Positions 41,614 to 49,680 of a stretch of DNA of 64,000 bases are shown here, piece after piece. This stretch comes from Marilutibacter spongiae (lineage in GTDB: Bacteria; Pseudomonadota; Gammaproteobacteria; Xanthomonadales; Xanthomonadaceae). Position numbers and translations under genes: made by a program. Positions within the stretch are counted from its first letter, which is position 1. Every line of letters starts with the position of its first letter. Location: positions 186,001-250,000 of the forward strand of contig NZ_JACHTF010000003.1 of assembly GCF_014145325.1 (NCBI RefSeq), in the 5' to 3' direction. Under the pieces are notes generated by a model. That model made no database searches. It was not told the DNA's origin and saw only the letters and a program-made list of their open reading frames with translations.

Positions 41614-42036
41614 ATGACCGCCTACCTCGTCACCAAGACCGCCCACCTCGTCTTCGTCATCGCCTGGATGGCGTCGGTGTTCTACCTGCCGCGGATCCTG
41701 GTCAACCTGGCCGAGGCGGGCGCGTCGCCGGACGTGCGTGCGCGCCTGGTGCTCATGGGGCGGCGCCTGTATCGCTTCGGCCACGTGATGTTCGGCATCG
41801 CCGTGCTGTTCGGCCTGGCGCTGTGGCTGCATTTCGGCATGAGCGGCGGCTGGTTGCACGCCAAACTGCTCCTGGTGGCCTTGATCCTGGCGCACTTCAT
41901 CGTGGCCGGGCGCTGGCTCAAGGGCGTCGACAAGGGCCGGGCCCTGCCGTCGGCGAAGGCCCTGCGCTGGTTCAACGAACTGCCGGTGCTGCTGCTCGTG
42001 GGCGTGGTCTGGCTGGTGCTGGCCAAGCCCTTCTGA
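41614..42036 (+). CDS. HemJ/CopD-like four-helix membrane protein
   Basis: A 140-residue protein with four helices. KTAHLVFVIAWMASVFYLPRIL includes the conserved His of HemJ, the coproporphyrinogen/protoporphyrinogen oxidase, in the first helix (given here within the 20-residue limit in part), and GWLHAKLLLVALILAHF holds the conserved Lys region. Many databases name such proteins 'CopD family'. Both labels are compatible with the sequence; HemJ function would be in the inner membrane late in haem synthesis. Its leader is a heptamer repeat. Confidence 0.75.
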   Translation: MTAYLVTKTAHLVFVIAWMASVFYLPRILVNLAEAGASPDVRARLVLMGRRLYRFGHVMFGIAVLFGLALWLHFGMSGGWLHAKLLLVALILAHFIVAGRWLKGVDKGRALPSAKALRWFNELPVLLLVGVVWLVLAKPF

Positions 42037-42069
42037 TCCCGGCGCCCCGGGGCGGGGGCGCCGACAGGT

Positions 42070-43788
42070 TCAGGGCCCGCGGAAGGCCTCGAAGTCGGGC
42101 AGCTGCACCGGCACACCGTTGGCGTCGCAGCCGTCGCGCTCGCACAGCGCCTGGCGCAGGCGTGGCGTGGACTGCAGCACGAAGTGGAAGATCGCGTTCT
42201 GCTCGACCGAGCCGCGCACCGCCTCGCTGCCCGGGCCGCGCGCCCACAGGCCGACGTCGTCGCCGCCGTGGGTTTCGTCCTTCGAGGGCACCAGCGCTTC
42301 CTGCATGTAGTCCGGGTCCTCGGTGTCGACGCCGGTCAGGTCGGGGCGGCCGCCGCGCGCCTGCTGGAAGTGGTCGGGCGAGTGCGGGAAGTGCTTGGGG
42401 CCTTCGGGCTGCAGCTCGCTCGCGCCGATGTAACCAGGGCCGTTGGCGTAGCTGAGGGTCGTGTAGGGCAGGCCCGTCGCGTCGGTGGCCAGGTGCGACT
42501 CGCCGTTGTCCTCGGCCAGCGAACCGACGACTTTGCCGAGGATCGGGTTGCCCCGCCGCGGATAGCCGACGAAGGTCAGCGTGTGCGAGTGGTCGGCGGT
42601 CACCAGGACCAGGGTGTCATCGGCCGATGTCATGTCGCTGGCGACCTGCACCGCCTCACTGAGCGCGATGGTGTCGGTCAACGCACGGTAGGCGTTGCCG
42701 TAGTGGTTGGCGTGGTCGATGCGGCCGCCTTCGACGAGCAGGACGTAGCCGCCGGGCGCGTCGCGCAGGCGCGAGATCGCCACCCGGGTCATCTCGGCCA
42801 GGCTCGGTTCGCCGCCGGCGTCGCCGGCGCGATCGTGTTCGAACTGCATGTGGCTGGGCTGGAACAGGCCCAGCAGCGGTCCGGTGGCGGGCGCGGCGGC
42901 CAGTTGCGCGCTGCTCCAGACATAGGTGCCTTCGGGGTGCCGCGCCTGCCATTCGGCCACCAGGTCGCGGCCATCGCCGCGCTTGCCGGTCGTGCCGGGG
43001 TACTCGGGGTCGGCCTGGTCGTCGCGCATGAACATCGAGCGGCCGCCGCCCATCAGGACGTCGGGCCCGTGCCCGAAGGGCGTTTCCACGATCTGGCGCG
43101 CAATGTCCCGGCAACCGGCCCGCAACGCCGCGGCCGGCATGTCGCCGTCGTGCTCCCAGTTGCGGTCGGCGGAATGGCTGAAGGTGGCGCCGGGCGTGGC
43201 GTGGGTCAGGCGCGCGGTGGACACCACGCCGGTGGCCATGCCGCTGGCGGCGGCCAGTTCCCAGAGACTCAGCATCGGGGTGGCGAGCGCGCCGTCGCAG
43301 TCGCCGCGCATCGGCGCCTGACCAATGCTGAGGACGCCGGCGCGGGTCTTCACGCCAGTCGCCATCGCACTCATGGTGCCGGCCGAGTCCGGCGTCTGGC
43401 TGTCGGTGTTGTAGGTGCGGCTGAGCGCGGTCGACGGGAAGCGCTCCCAGCTCAGGCGGTTCTCCTCGCCGGGACCGCCCTTGCGCTGGCCGTCGAGGAT
43501 GCGCGCGGCGGCCACGGTGTTGAGGCTCATGCCGTCGCCGACGAACAGGATGACGTTGCGCGCTTGTCCGCCCATCGCGCCACGCGCCGCGGCCTGCGCC
43601 GCGCCATCGCGGAACCACCATGCGGGGGTCTCGCCGTCGGGCCGCGCGATCGCGGGTACGTCCACCTGGATGACCGGATCGGCGCGGCGGGCGGTGGTGG
43701 CGGGTTGGCTGGCACAGGCTCCCAGCAACACGCTGGCGGGCAGGGCGAGGGCGGCGAGTGTGCGGGGCGTGGAGCGGCGTGGCGTCAT
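42070..43788 (-). CDS. Alkaline phosphatase, lipoprotein-type
   Basis: A 572-residue alkaline phosphatase superfamily enzyme. The signal ends in a lipobox SVLLGACAS. Metal-binding segments: NVILFVGDGMSLNTV with the first Asp, TPDSAGTMSAMATGVKTR with the nucleophilic Ser in DSAG, EGGRIDHANHYGN, LVTADHSHTLTF and a late His in DETHGGDDVGLWA, the arrangement of PhoA-like enzymes with a large insertion. It should hydrolyse phosphate monoesters in the periplasm. Start at 43788 after a basic MTPRRSTPRT; divergent from the next gene by 138 bp. Confidence 0.92.
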   Translation of the reverse strand: MTPRRSTPRTLAALALPASVLLGACASQPATTARRADPVIQVDVPAIARPDGETPAWWFRDGAAQAAARGAMGGQARNVILFVGDGMSLNTVAAARILDGQRKGGPGEENRLSWERFPSTALSRTYNTDSQTPDSAGTMSAMATGVKTRAGVLSIGQAPMRGDCDGALATPMLSLWELAAASGMATGVVSTARLTHATPGATFSHSADRNWEHDGDMPAAALRAGCRDIARQIVETPFGHGPDVLMGGGRSMFMRDDQADPEYPGTTGKRGDGRDLVAEWQARHPEGTYVWSSAQLAAAPATGPLLGLFQPSHMQFEHDRAGDAGGEPSLAEMTRVAISRLRDAPGGYVLLVEGGRIDHANHYGNAYRALTDTIALSEAVQVASDMTSADDTLVLVTADHSHTLTFVGYPRRGNPILGKVVGSLAEDNGESHLATDATGLPYTTLSYANGPGYIGASELQPEGPKHFPHSPDHFQQARGGRPDLTGVDTEDPDYMQEALVPSKDETHGGDDVGLWARGPGSEAVRGSVEQNAIFHFVLQSTPRLRQALCERDGCDANGVPVQLPDFEAFRGP

Positions 43789-43926
43789 GCGGGGTCGGGT
43801 GAGTCGGCGAAGCCGTCGATTATGCCGCGTGCAGATGTCGGCGATCTGGCACTGGCTGGCGCTTCGACCCGTTGAGATACCCGGTCGAGGCGTGGGAAGG
43901 TAGACGTCACGCATCGGGAGGACATC

Positions 43927-44502
43927 ATGGCAGGGATCGCGACACTTTCTGGAGGAACCCGCCTGGGGGGCGGGCTGGCCCTGGCCCTGGCCTTGGCCGC
44001 CTGCCGCAGCGCGCCGGCGCCGCGGGAGGCCGATACGCTCGATGGGCGGGTCGGCATGCAGGACATCACCCGGGCCATGCCGGCGGGCGCGTGGCAACTG
44101 GCCGACAACGAAACCCTGCTGATGCCGCTGGAGGAAAGCGGCAACCGGGCGCCGGACTATCCGCAGGCGCTGCTCTCCGACCGCTTGCCGCCCGTACAGG
44201 TGTGCCTGCGCCTGTCGATCGGGACCGATGGACGCGTCGCCCAGGCCGATCCGATCGCGCCCGGCGAGGACTGCCAGGCGGCCGATGCCATCGCCCCGGG
44301 CTTTCTGCAGGCGGCCCGCGATGCCGTGGCCGGGTGGCGCTTCGATCCTGCGTTCCGCTGCGTATACGCAAGCGCCGCGGACAAGGCTGCCGCGGGCGAC
44401 GGCTGCGAAGGTGGCGAGGTGGTTCCCGAGGCCATCAGCCTGGCCTATCGCTTCGTCTTCGAGCAGCACGAGGGGCGGGGCACGGTTCGCATCGGCCCCT
44501 GA
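43927..44502 (+). CDS. Lipoprotein with TonB-C-like domain
   Basis: A 191-residue lipoprotein (leader ending ALALAACRS, Cys near residue 26). The C-terminal part resembles the TonB C-terminal fold: QVCLRLSIGTDGRVAQADPI, then FLQAARDAVAGWRFDPA. Cysteines at several places (about 78, 102, 140, 155) suggest disulfides. No transmembrane or TonB-box is present, so it is not a functional TonB; it may bind a partner by the same fold. A GGGAGGAC ribosome site lies just before the ATG. Confidence 0.75.
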   Translation: MAGIATLSGGTRLGGGLALALALAACRSAPAPREADTLDGRVGMQDITRAMPAGAWQLADNETLLMPLEESGNRAPDYPQALLSDRLPPVQVCLRLSIGTDGRVAQADPIAPGEDCQAADAIAPGFLQAARDAVAGWRFDPAFRCVYASAADKAAAGDGCEGGEVVPEAISLAYRFVFEQHEGRGTVRIGP

Positions 44503-44587
44503 CGGCGTTCAGCTTCGACTTGAACCGGGCGCGCGAAAGGCGCATATGTGGTGGTCGACACGACAGGATTTTCGAGAGGAGGGTGTC

Positions 44588-44851
44588 ATGGCCGGTGGAT
44601 GGACCAGCGACACTTCGGTGCAGGACCAGATCGATGCGACCGTCGAGGACGCGATCAAGCGCGCGCGCAGCCGAATGGCGCAGGGCCCGGGCCTGAGCCA
44701 CTGCGAGGACTGCGACGCCCCCATTCCCGAGGCGCGGCGCAGGGCCGTGCCGGGCGTCCGGCTGTGCATCGCCTGCCAGGAGGCCGAGGACGAACAGCAG
44801 GCGGCGGCCGGATTCAATCGTCGCGGCAGCAAGGACAGCCAGCTGCGCTGA
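44588..44851 (+). CDS. DksA/TraR-type C4 zinc-finger protein
   Basis: An 87-residue protein with the C4 finger CEDCDAPIPEARRRAVPG and CIACQE (residues 40-66), the DksA/TraR hallmark. It lacks the long coiled coil of DksA and instead starts WTSDTSVQDQIDATVEDAIK, like the short YbiI/TraR forms that bind in the RNA polymerase secondary channel. Effect on transcription not known. GAGAGGAGGG precedes the ATG at 44588. Confidence 0.85.
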   Translation: MAGGWTSDTSVQDQIDATVEDAIKRARSRMAQGPGLSHCEDCDAPIPEARRRAVPGVRLCIACQEAEDEQQAAAGFNRRGSKDSQLR

Positions 44852-44861
44852 CCCGCGCGGC

Positions 44862-45350
44862 TCAGACCCGCGAAAAACGCCAGGACTGCATGCGGCCGTC
44901 GAGGTAGGGCATGACGCCGTGGAACGCGCGCGGGTCGTCGTCGAAGACCATCGGCAGGAAGTTGCGGTCGCCTTCCCACATCGGCAGGGCGTCCAGGTCC
45001 TCGAGCGCCACCCATTCCAGCGTGCCTTCCGGGTTGCGCTCGAAGGGCGTGCCGGTGAAGGCGGTGACCAGGAACACGAAACCCAGCCAGTCCTCGCCGT
45101 GCTTGCCGAAGCCCGGCCAGCTGATCGTGCCGCGCAGCTGCAGCTCGGTGCAGTCGATCCCGGCTTCTTCGTGGATCTCCCGGCGCATGCCCGCGACCAC
45201 GTCCTCGTCGGCTTCCAGCTTGCCGCCCAGGCCGTTGTACTTGCCCAACTGGTGGTCCTCCGGCCGCGCGTTGCGATGGACCATCAGGACTTGCCTGTGG
45301 TCGGGCGAGAGGACGTAACCGAGGGTGGCGACGATCGGCGTGTAGGGCAT
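44862..45350 (-). CDS. Nudix hydrolase (MutT/8-oxo-dGTP type)
   Basis: A 162-residue Nudix protein with a complete Nudix box at 42-64: GGKLEADEDVV, then REIHEEAG. Upstream MVHRNARPEDHQLGKYNGLG and downstream WPGFGKHGEDWLGFVFL match the MTH1-like 8-oxo-dGTP diphosphatase subgroup, though the substrate can only be proposed. Its ATG overlaps the metallo-beta-lactamase stop by one base, so the two are translated from one transcript. Confidence 0.88.
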   Translation of the reverse strand: MPYTPIVATLGYVLSPDHRQVLMVHRNARPEDHQLGKYNGLGGKLEADEDVVAGMRREIHEEAGIDCTELQLRGTISWPGFGKHGEDWLGFVFLVTAFTGTPFERNPEGTLEWVALEDLDALPMWEGDRNFLPMVFDDDPRAFHGVMPYLDGRMQSWRFSRV

Positions 45351-46267
45351 CAGTCGCCTGCCTTGGCGGCACGCTGTTCGGCGATCCGCTGGTCCAGGGC
45401 GCGTTCGCCGGCGTCGGCGTAGTCGCGGCAGCTCATGGGCCGCGGCAGGCGATCGTCGGCATTTGCCGGCGTCCAGCCGCTGGCGTCCGGGTGCGGTGTC
45501 ACGAGCAGGCCGCAGGGCAGGGCGCGAATGGCCTCGAAGCCACGGCGGTAGTCGTCGACGATGCGCGGGTAGCGCGGGTTGTCCAGCAGGCGATAGCCCG
45601 GGGCGCTGATGCTGTCGACGTAGGCGATCGCGGTGTCGCGCCCGTCGCGGCGGTCGGTCCAGGTCCAGCTCATCGAACCGGGCGTGTGCGCGGGGGTGAA
45701 ATGCACGGTGAAGCGCATCCCGCCCAGCTCGATCGACTCGCCATCCATGACCAGGCGGCCGGCGCGGGCGGGCGGGTACACGATGGCGTCGCCGAAGTGG
45801 ATGTCGTCGCTGCCGCCGCGGGCGAGCAGGACCGCCGACTCGGCGTTGCTGACCAGGGTCGCACCGGTGGCGCGCTGGATCGCGGCGACCGGGCCCGCGT
45901 GATCGCCATGGGCGTGGCTGTGCAGGATGTACTTCAGGTCGCCCGGTGCCACGCCCAGTGCGGCCATGTGCGCGAGCAGCATGTCCGCGGCCTGCGGCAT
46001 GCCGCCGTCGATCAGGACGGCGCCGGCATCGGTCTTGACCAGCAGCGCGCTCAGGCCCTGCGTGCCGATGTACCAGGTGTGTTCGGCGATCCGGAAGGGC
46101 TCGATGGGCTGGCGCCAGGACTCGCGCACTTCGTAGGCCTGCAACTGCGGCAATGGCGCATCGGCGGCGAACGCGGGGAGTGTGGACAGGGCGAGCAGGG
46201 TGGCCAGCGCGGCGCGCGCGCTTGACGGCAGGCGGCCGGGGGAGCGGGTCGAGGGCATGCGGGGCAT
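45350..46267 (-). CDS. Subclass B3 metallo-beta-lactamase
   Basis: A 305-residue exported enzyme, signal ending LPAFAAD near residue 36. Zinc ligands of B3 enzymes are all in place: His118, His120, Asp122 and His123 in SHAHGDHAG, His194 in TPAHTPGSMSW and His259 in VTPHPDAS. The spacing and the TPGSMSWTW segment match L1/LRA-type B3 lactamases rather than glyoxalase II or lactonases. It should hydrolyse beta-lactams including carbapenems in the periplasm, but activity of environmental B3 homologues varies widely. No mobile element or LysR/AmpR gene flanks it. ATG at 46258 is an alternative start. Confidence 0.88.
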   Translation of the reverse strand: MPRMPSTRSPGRLPSSARAALATLLALSTLPAFAADAPLPQLQAYEVRESWRQPIEPFRIAEHTWYIGTQGLSALLVKTDAGAVLIDGGMPQAADMLLAHMAALGVAPGDLKYILHSHAHGDHAGPVAAIQRATGATLVSNAESAVLLARGGSDDIHFGDAIVYPPARAGRLVMDGESIELGGMRFTVHFTPAHTPGSMSWTWTDRRDGRDTAIAYVDSISAPGYRLLDNPRYPRIVDDYRRGFEAIRALPCGLLVTPHPDASGWTPANADDRLPRPMSCRDYADAGERALDQRIAEQRAAKAGD

Positions 46268-46405
46268 CGCGAGGGGCGTCGTCTTCCGTAGGGGACGTCC
46301 AGTGTCGGCGATTCATGGCGACGCGGCCAGCGCGACGGCATCCATACGCCGGCTGCACGCGCGCGCCGGCATACTGTGGCCTTCGATCCCGAGGGGAACA
46401 CGCCG

Positions 46406-46996
46406 ATGCCCGACACGCCGCCCCGACTGCTCGCCTTCGCGGGCAGCCTGCGCGAGGCTTCCTACAACCGTCGCCTCATCCCCGTGCTTGCCGCGGGCGC
46501 GGAAGCGGCCGGCGCGACGGTGACCCTGGTCGAGTTGCGCGACTTCCCGTTGCCGGTCTACGACGGCGACATCGAGGCCGCCGGCATGCCCGGCAACGTA
46601 CGGCGCCTGCAGGCGCTGCTCGGCGAGCACGACGGCCTGCTCGTGAGCACGCCCGAGTACAACGGCTCCATGCCGGCCCTGGTCAAGAACACGCTCGATT
46701 GGATATCGCGTCCGATGGAGGACGGCCGCCCGGGCACTGCCCTGTTCGCCGGCAAGGTCGCCGGCATCGTCTCGGCCTCGCCGGGACCGCTCGGGGGGCT
46801 GCGCTCGCTGCTCGTCCTGCGCGACGCACTGGCCAAGCTGGGTCTGCTGGTCGTGCCGCAGCAGGTCGCGGTGGGCCAGGCCGCCGAGCGCTTGCCGGCG
46901 CGCGGCGTGCTCGAGGACGCACGCCTGCGCGAATCCGTGCATGCGGTCGGCGCGGCGGTGGCCGCCTGGGCGCGCGGCGTGGGGAGGGCGGCGTGA
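46406..46996 (+). CDS. NADPH-dependent FMN reductase-family protein
   Basis: A 196-residue flavoprotein of the NADPH-dependent FMN reductase/ChrR group. AFAGSLREASYNRRLIPVLA is the FMN phosphate-binding loop, and LVSTPEYNGSMPALVKNTLDW the flavin-ring region with the conserved TPEYNGSxP signature. It likely reduces quinones or azo/chromate-type acceptors. The start at 46406 gives MPDTPPRLLAF; its stop overlaps the next gene by one base. Confidence 0.9.
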   Translation: MPDTPPRLLAFAGSLREASYNRRLIPVLAAGAEAAGATVTLVELRDFPLPVYDGDIEAAGMPGNVRRLQALLGEHDGLLVSTPEYNGSMPALVKNTLDWISRPMEDGRPGTALFAGKVAGIVSASPGPLGGLRSLLVLRDALAKLGLLVVPQQVAVGQAAERLPARGVLEDARLRESVHAVGAAVAAWARGVGRAA

Positions 46997-47505
46997 TGGC
47001 GGGCGAACAGCGAGAACTGACCCTGCGGTTCCTCGCCGAACCCACCGACGTGAACTACGGCGGCAAGGTGCACGGCGGCGTGGTGATGAAATGGATCGAC
47101 CAGGCCGGTTACGCCGCCGCGGTCGGATGGAGCGGCCGCTACAGCGTGACGGTGGCGGTGGGCGGCATCCGCTTCGTGTCGCCGATCCGGATCAGCGACC
47201 TGGTCACCGTGCGCACCAAGCTCGTCCATACCGGCACCACCAGCATGCACTTCGCGGTCGACGTGATGGCCCGCGACCCCGGGGTCAACCAGGACGAATC
47301 CGGGCGCCCGCGCCTGTGCACGCACTGCGTGATCGTCTTCGTGGCCCTGGACGGCGTGGAGGGACAGCCCACGCCGGTGCCCTCCTGGGTGCCTGCCAGC
47401 GAAGACGACAAGCGGCTCGCCGAGTACGCCCTGAAAGTGATGGAACTGAGCAAGGGCATCGAGCAGACCGTCGAGCGCTACCGCGGCGCCGCGCACGAGG
47501 ATTGA
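46996..47505 (+). CDS. Acyl-CoA thioesterase (hotdog fold, YciA/Acot-like)
   Basis: A 169-residue hotdog-fold thioesterase. FLAEPTDVNYGGKVHGGVVM and KWIDQAGYAAAVGWSGRYSV hold the conserved Asn and the catalytic Asp region of the BFIT/BACH subgroup; the DVMARDPGVNQDE loop and C-terminal tail follow. Substrates are acyl-CoAs, probably medium to long chain. It begins within TGATG of the FMN reductase, hence translational coupling. Confidence 0.9.
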   Translation: MAGEQRELTLRFLAEPTDVNYGGKVHGGVVMKWIDQAGYAAAVGWSGRYSVTVAVGGIRFVSPIRISDLVTVRTKLVHTGTTSMHFAVDVMARDPGVNQDESGRPRLCTHCVIVFVALDGVEGQPTPVPSWVPASEDDKRLAEYALKVMELSKGIEQTVERYRGAAHED

Positions 47506-47537
47506 TGGCGCCGTGGGGCGACCGCCCGGCAAACAAG

Positions 47538-47559
47538 AAGGCCGCCCCGGGGCGGCCTT
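47538..47559. terminator. Intrinsic terminator between convergent genes
   Basis: Perfect hairpin AAGGCCGCCCC/GGGGCGGCCTT directly after the thioesterase stop and before the NlpC stop. Short A/T ends on both sides allow function on either strand. Confidence 0.85.
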
Positions 47560-47583
47560 CATCGTGATGCGCGACGGTGGGGC

Positions 47584-48300
47584 TCAGATGCCCTCGACCC
47601 GGCGCGCCTCCATGAACTTGTTGGCCCAGTAGCCGCTGTCCATGCGAGACACGCTGACCGTGCGGCCGGTGCGCGGGGCATGCACGAAACGGCCTTCGCC
47701 GAGGTAGATGCCGACGTGGTCGACGCGGCCGCGACGGCCGAAGAAGACCAGGTCGCCGGCGCTCATGGACGCGCGGTCCTTCACCGCCTCGCCGTTGCGC
47801 GCCATCTCGCGGGAGATGCGCGGCAGCTCGATGCCGAGCGCATTGTGGAACACGTAACCGACCAGGCCGCTGCAGTCGAAGCCCTTCTCCGGGCTGGTGC
47901 CGCCCCAGCGATAGGGCGTGCCAAGGAGGGCGAGGGCCTTCTGGAGGACCGCGCCGATGCGCCCGTCCTTGTCTTCGACCTCGGTGTCCGCGCCGGCCTG
48001 GGCGGCGCCCTGGCCCATCAGGCGGTTCAGGTCGGTGGCCAGGAGCAGCGCGCGATCGGACATGCCCATGGCTTCGGGCAGCATGGGGCGGGTGATCGCG
48101 GACGGCATGTCGGCCGAATCGCCCGCCAGCGAAGGGCTGGGCAACTGCTGCGCGGCGGCCGGCAGGGCAATGGCCGCGAGGGCAAGGCAGAGGAGGTAGC
48201 GATGGAATGGCCGCGTGAGGCGGTGGGCGAGGTGGCCGGCACGGCGGCCAAGTCGGATTTCGTCGGTCTTCACGCGGTTATCACAAGATTGCAGTGGCAC
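47584..48300 (-). CDS. NlpC/P60 peptidase (C40), exported
   Basis: A 238-residue exported cell-wall peptidase. After a signal (about 30-50, ALPAAAQ) and a 60-residue linker comes the NlpC/P60 domain: GTPYRWGG, FDCSGLVGYV with Cys143, GRVDHVGIYLGEGRFVHAP with His195 and His207 and further conserved positions. It should cut the gamma-D-Glu-mDAP bond of stem peptides. A GTG at 48273 (VKTDEIRLGRR) may be the true start. An AT-rich promoter-like stretch lies upstream at 48320-48400. Confidence 0.88.
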   Translation of the reverse strand: MPLQSCDNRVKTDEIRLGRRAGHLAHRLTRPFHRYLLCLALAAIALPAAAQQLPSPSLAGDSADMPSAITRPMLPEAMGMSDRALLLATDLNRLMGQGAAQAGADTEVEDKDGRIGAVLQKALALLGTPYRWGGTSPEKGFDCSGLVGYVFHNALGIELPRISREMARNGEAVKDRASMSAGDLVFFGRRGRVDHVGIYLGEGRFVHAPRTGRTVSVSRMDSGYWANKFMEARRVEGI

Positions 48301-48400
48301 GATGATGCCTGCACGCCATCGTCATGAAGTTAAAAAAGACGTAACAAAAGCGCGAATTTTGTGAAGTCCGTCACTTTTTCGGCACTCAGACCCCTGTGAG

Positions 48401-48964
48401 TTATTTCAGGACGCGCTTCGCCCCGGTGTAGTGGTCGCGCCAGTAAGGACCGTCGAGGTGATCCAGTCGCACCGTGCCACCGGTGCTCGGTGCATGGACG
48501 AAGCGGCCTTCGCCGACATAGATCCCCACGTGGCTGACGCGACCCCGGCTGCCGAAGAACACCAGGTCGGCGGTGGCCAGCTTCCGCGGGCTGATCTTCG
48601 GGCCCTGGTACGCCGCGAGCTGGCTTGACGTGCGCGGCAGCTTCAGCGCCAGCATGTCGTCGTAGACGTAATTGACCAGGCCGCTGCAGTCGAAGCCGCC
48701 CTCCGGCGTGCTACCGCCGTAGCGATACGGCGTGCCGACCAGGCTGAGCGCGCGCATCAGCACGGCATTGGCGGCGGCCGGATCTTCCGGCGCCACCACA
48801 GGCCAGGCGTCGCCGCCGGGCGCGGCCGGGCGCACCTTGTCGCCGCCCCCGCAGGCGGCCAGCAGCAGCGACAGCGCCAGGGCGGCCGCGGCCGCGACGA
48901 CGGGGCGCCGGCGGCTGGCTGGCGCGAACCCGGGCTTGCCGGGATAATGCACGGTCTTGTTCAC
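48401..48964 (-). CDS. NlpC/P60 lipoprotein, paralogue of the neighbour
   Basis: A 187-residue lipoprotein with lipobox LLLAAC (Cys38) and a C40 domain: GTPYRYGG, FDCSGLVNYV (Cys93), GRVSHVGIYVGEGRFVHAP (His145, His157). The domain is about 50% identical by eye to the preceding gene, so the two form a tandem duplicated pair, each on its own transcript with about 100 bp between. Anchored and soluble versions may act in different envelope zones. A GTG start at 48964 is preferred, as the ATG at 49006 lies outside the homologous leader. Confidence 0.85.
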   Translation of the reverse strand: MNKTVHYPGKPGFAPASRRRPVVAAAAALALSLLLAACGGGDKVRPAAPGGDAWPVVAPEDPAAANAVLMRALSLVGTPYRYGGSTPEGGFDCSGLVNYVYDDMLALKLPRTSSQLAAYQGPKISPRKLATADLVFFGSRGRVSHVGIYVGEGRFVHAPSTGGTVRLDHLDGPYWRDHYTGAKRVLK

Positions 48965-49103
48965 GGCTCTAGCTTGGCGGGTACGCGCCGTCGCGACAAG
49001 TTCCACTTACCTTGGCCCGCCGGTGCCCCGCTTCCGGTCGGTCAGCCCCGTCCAAGCGCCGACCGCGCGTCCTGCCCGCGGAGCGCCCCTGCCGAGTCCA
49101 TCC

Positions 49104-49583
49104 ATGAAGATCGAGAAAGACCGCGTCGTCCGTTTCCACTACACCGTTTCCGAACAGGGCCAGGACGCCCTGGAGAGCTCCGAGGGTCGCGATCCGCTGG
49201 CCATCCTGTTCGGCCACAACAACGTCATCCCGGGTCTCGAGAAGGCGATGGAAGGCCATGAGGCCGGCGACAAGTTCGAGGTCGACGTGGCGTCGGCCGA
49301 TGCGTACGGCGAAGTCCGCGAGGGCCTGACCCAGCGCGTCCCGAAGAAGTACTTCAAGGGCCAGAAGATCGCCGTCGGCGACCAGACCGTGCTTCAGACC
49401 AACTTCGGCCCGCGCGCGGTGAGCATCGTCAAGATCGGCATGAGCGTGGTCGACGTCGACCTCAACCACCCGATGGCGGGCAAGGACCTGCACTTCGCGA
49501 TCGAGATCATCGACGTGCGCGAAGCCAAGCCCGAAGAGATCGAGCACGGCCACGTGCACGGCGAGGGCGGCGTCGAGCACTGA
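49104..49583 (+). CDS. slyD: FKBP-type peptidyl-prolyl isomerase SlyD
   Basis: A 159-residue FKBP-type isomerase with the IF (insert-in-flap) chaperone domain of SlyD. MKIEKDRVVRFHYTVSE and DPLAILFGHNNVIPGLEKAM are FKBP parts, DAYGEVREGLTQRVPKKYF begins the insert and FNHPLAGK-like DLNHPMAGKDLHFAIEI returns to the FKBP fold. The C-terminus is His-containing (HGHVHGEGGVEH), shorter than the metal-binding tail of E. coli. It would assist folding and nickel or general metal handling. Confidence 0.93.
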   Translation: MKIEKDRVVRFHYTVSEQGQDALESSEGRDPLAILFGHNNVIPGLEKAMEGHEAGDKFEVDVASADAYGEVREGLTQRVPKKYFKGQKIAVGDQTVLQTNFGPRAVSIVKIGMSVVDVDLNHPMAGKDLHFAIEIIDVREAKPEEIEHGHVHGEGGVEH

Positions 49584-49605
49584 GTCCCGCTCGACGCAGG
49601 TACCG

Positions 49606-49630
49606 ACGGCCCGTCCTGTGCGGGCCGTTT
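49606..49630 (+). terminator. Intrinsic terminator of slyD
   Basis: ACGGCCCG/CGGGCCGT stem with a 7-base loop followed by TTT, 22 bp after the slyD stop. Confidence 0.75.
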
Positions 49631-49680
49631 CCGTTCCTGGCCCCGTACACTGCCCATCGACCAGGGCAGACGGGGCGAGC

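Noticed and set aside
45350-46267. Metallo-beta-lactamase as glyoxalase II or quorum lactonase
   Set aside because: The spacing of the ligands and TPAHTPGSMSW with a late TPHP match B3 lactamases, and the protein has a Sec signal.
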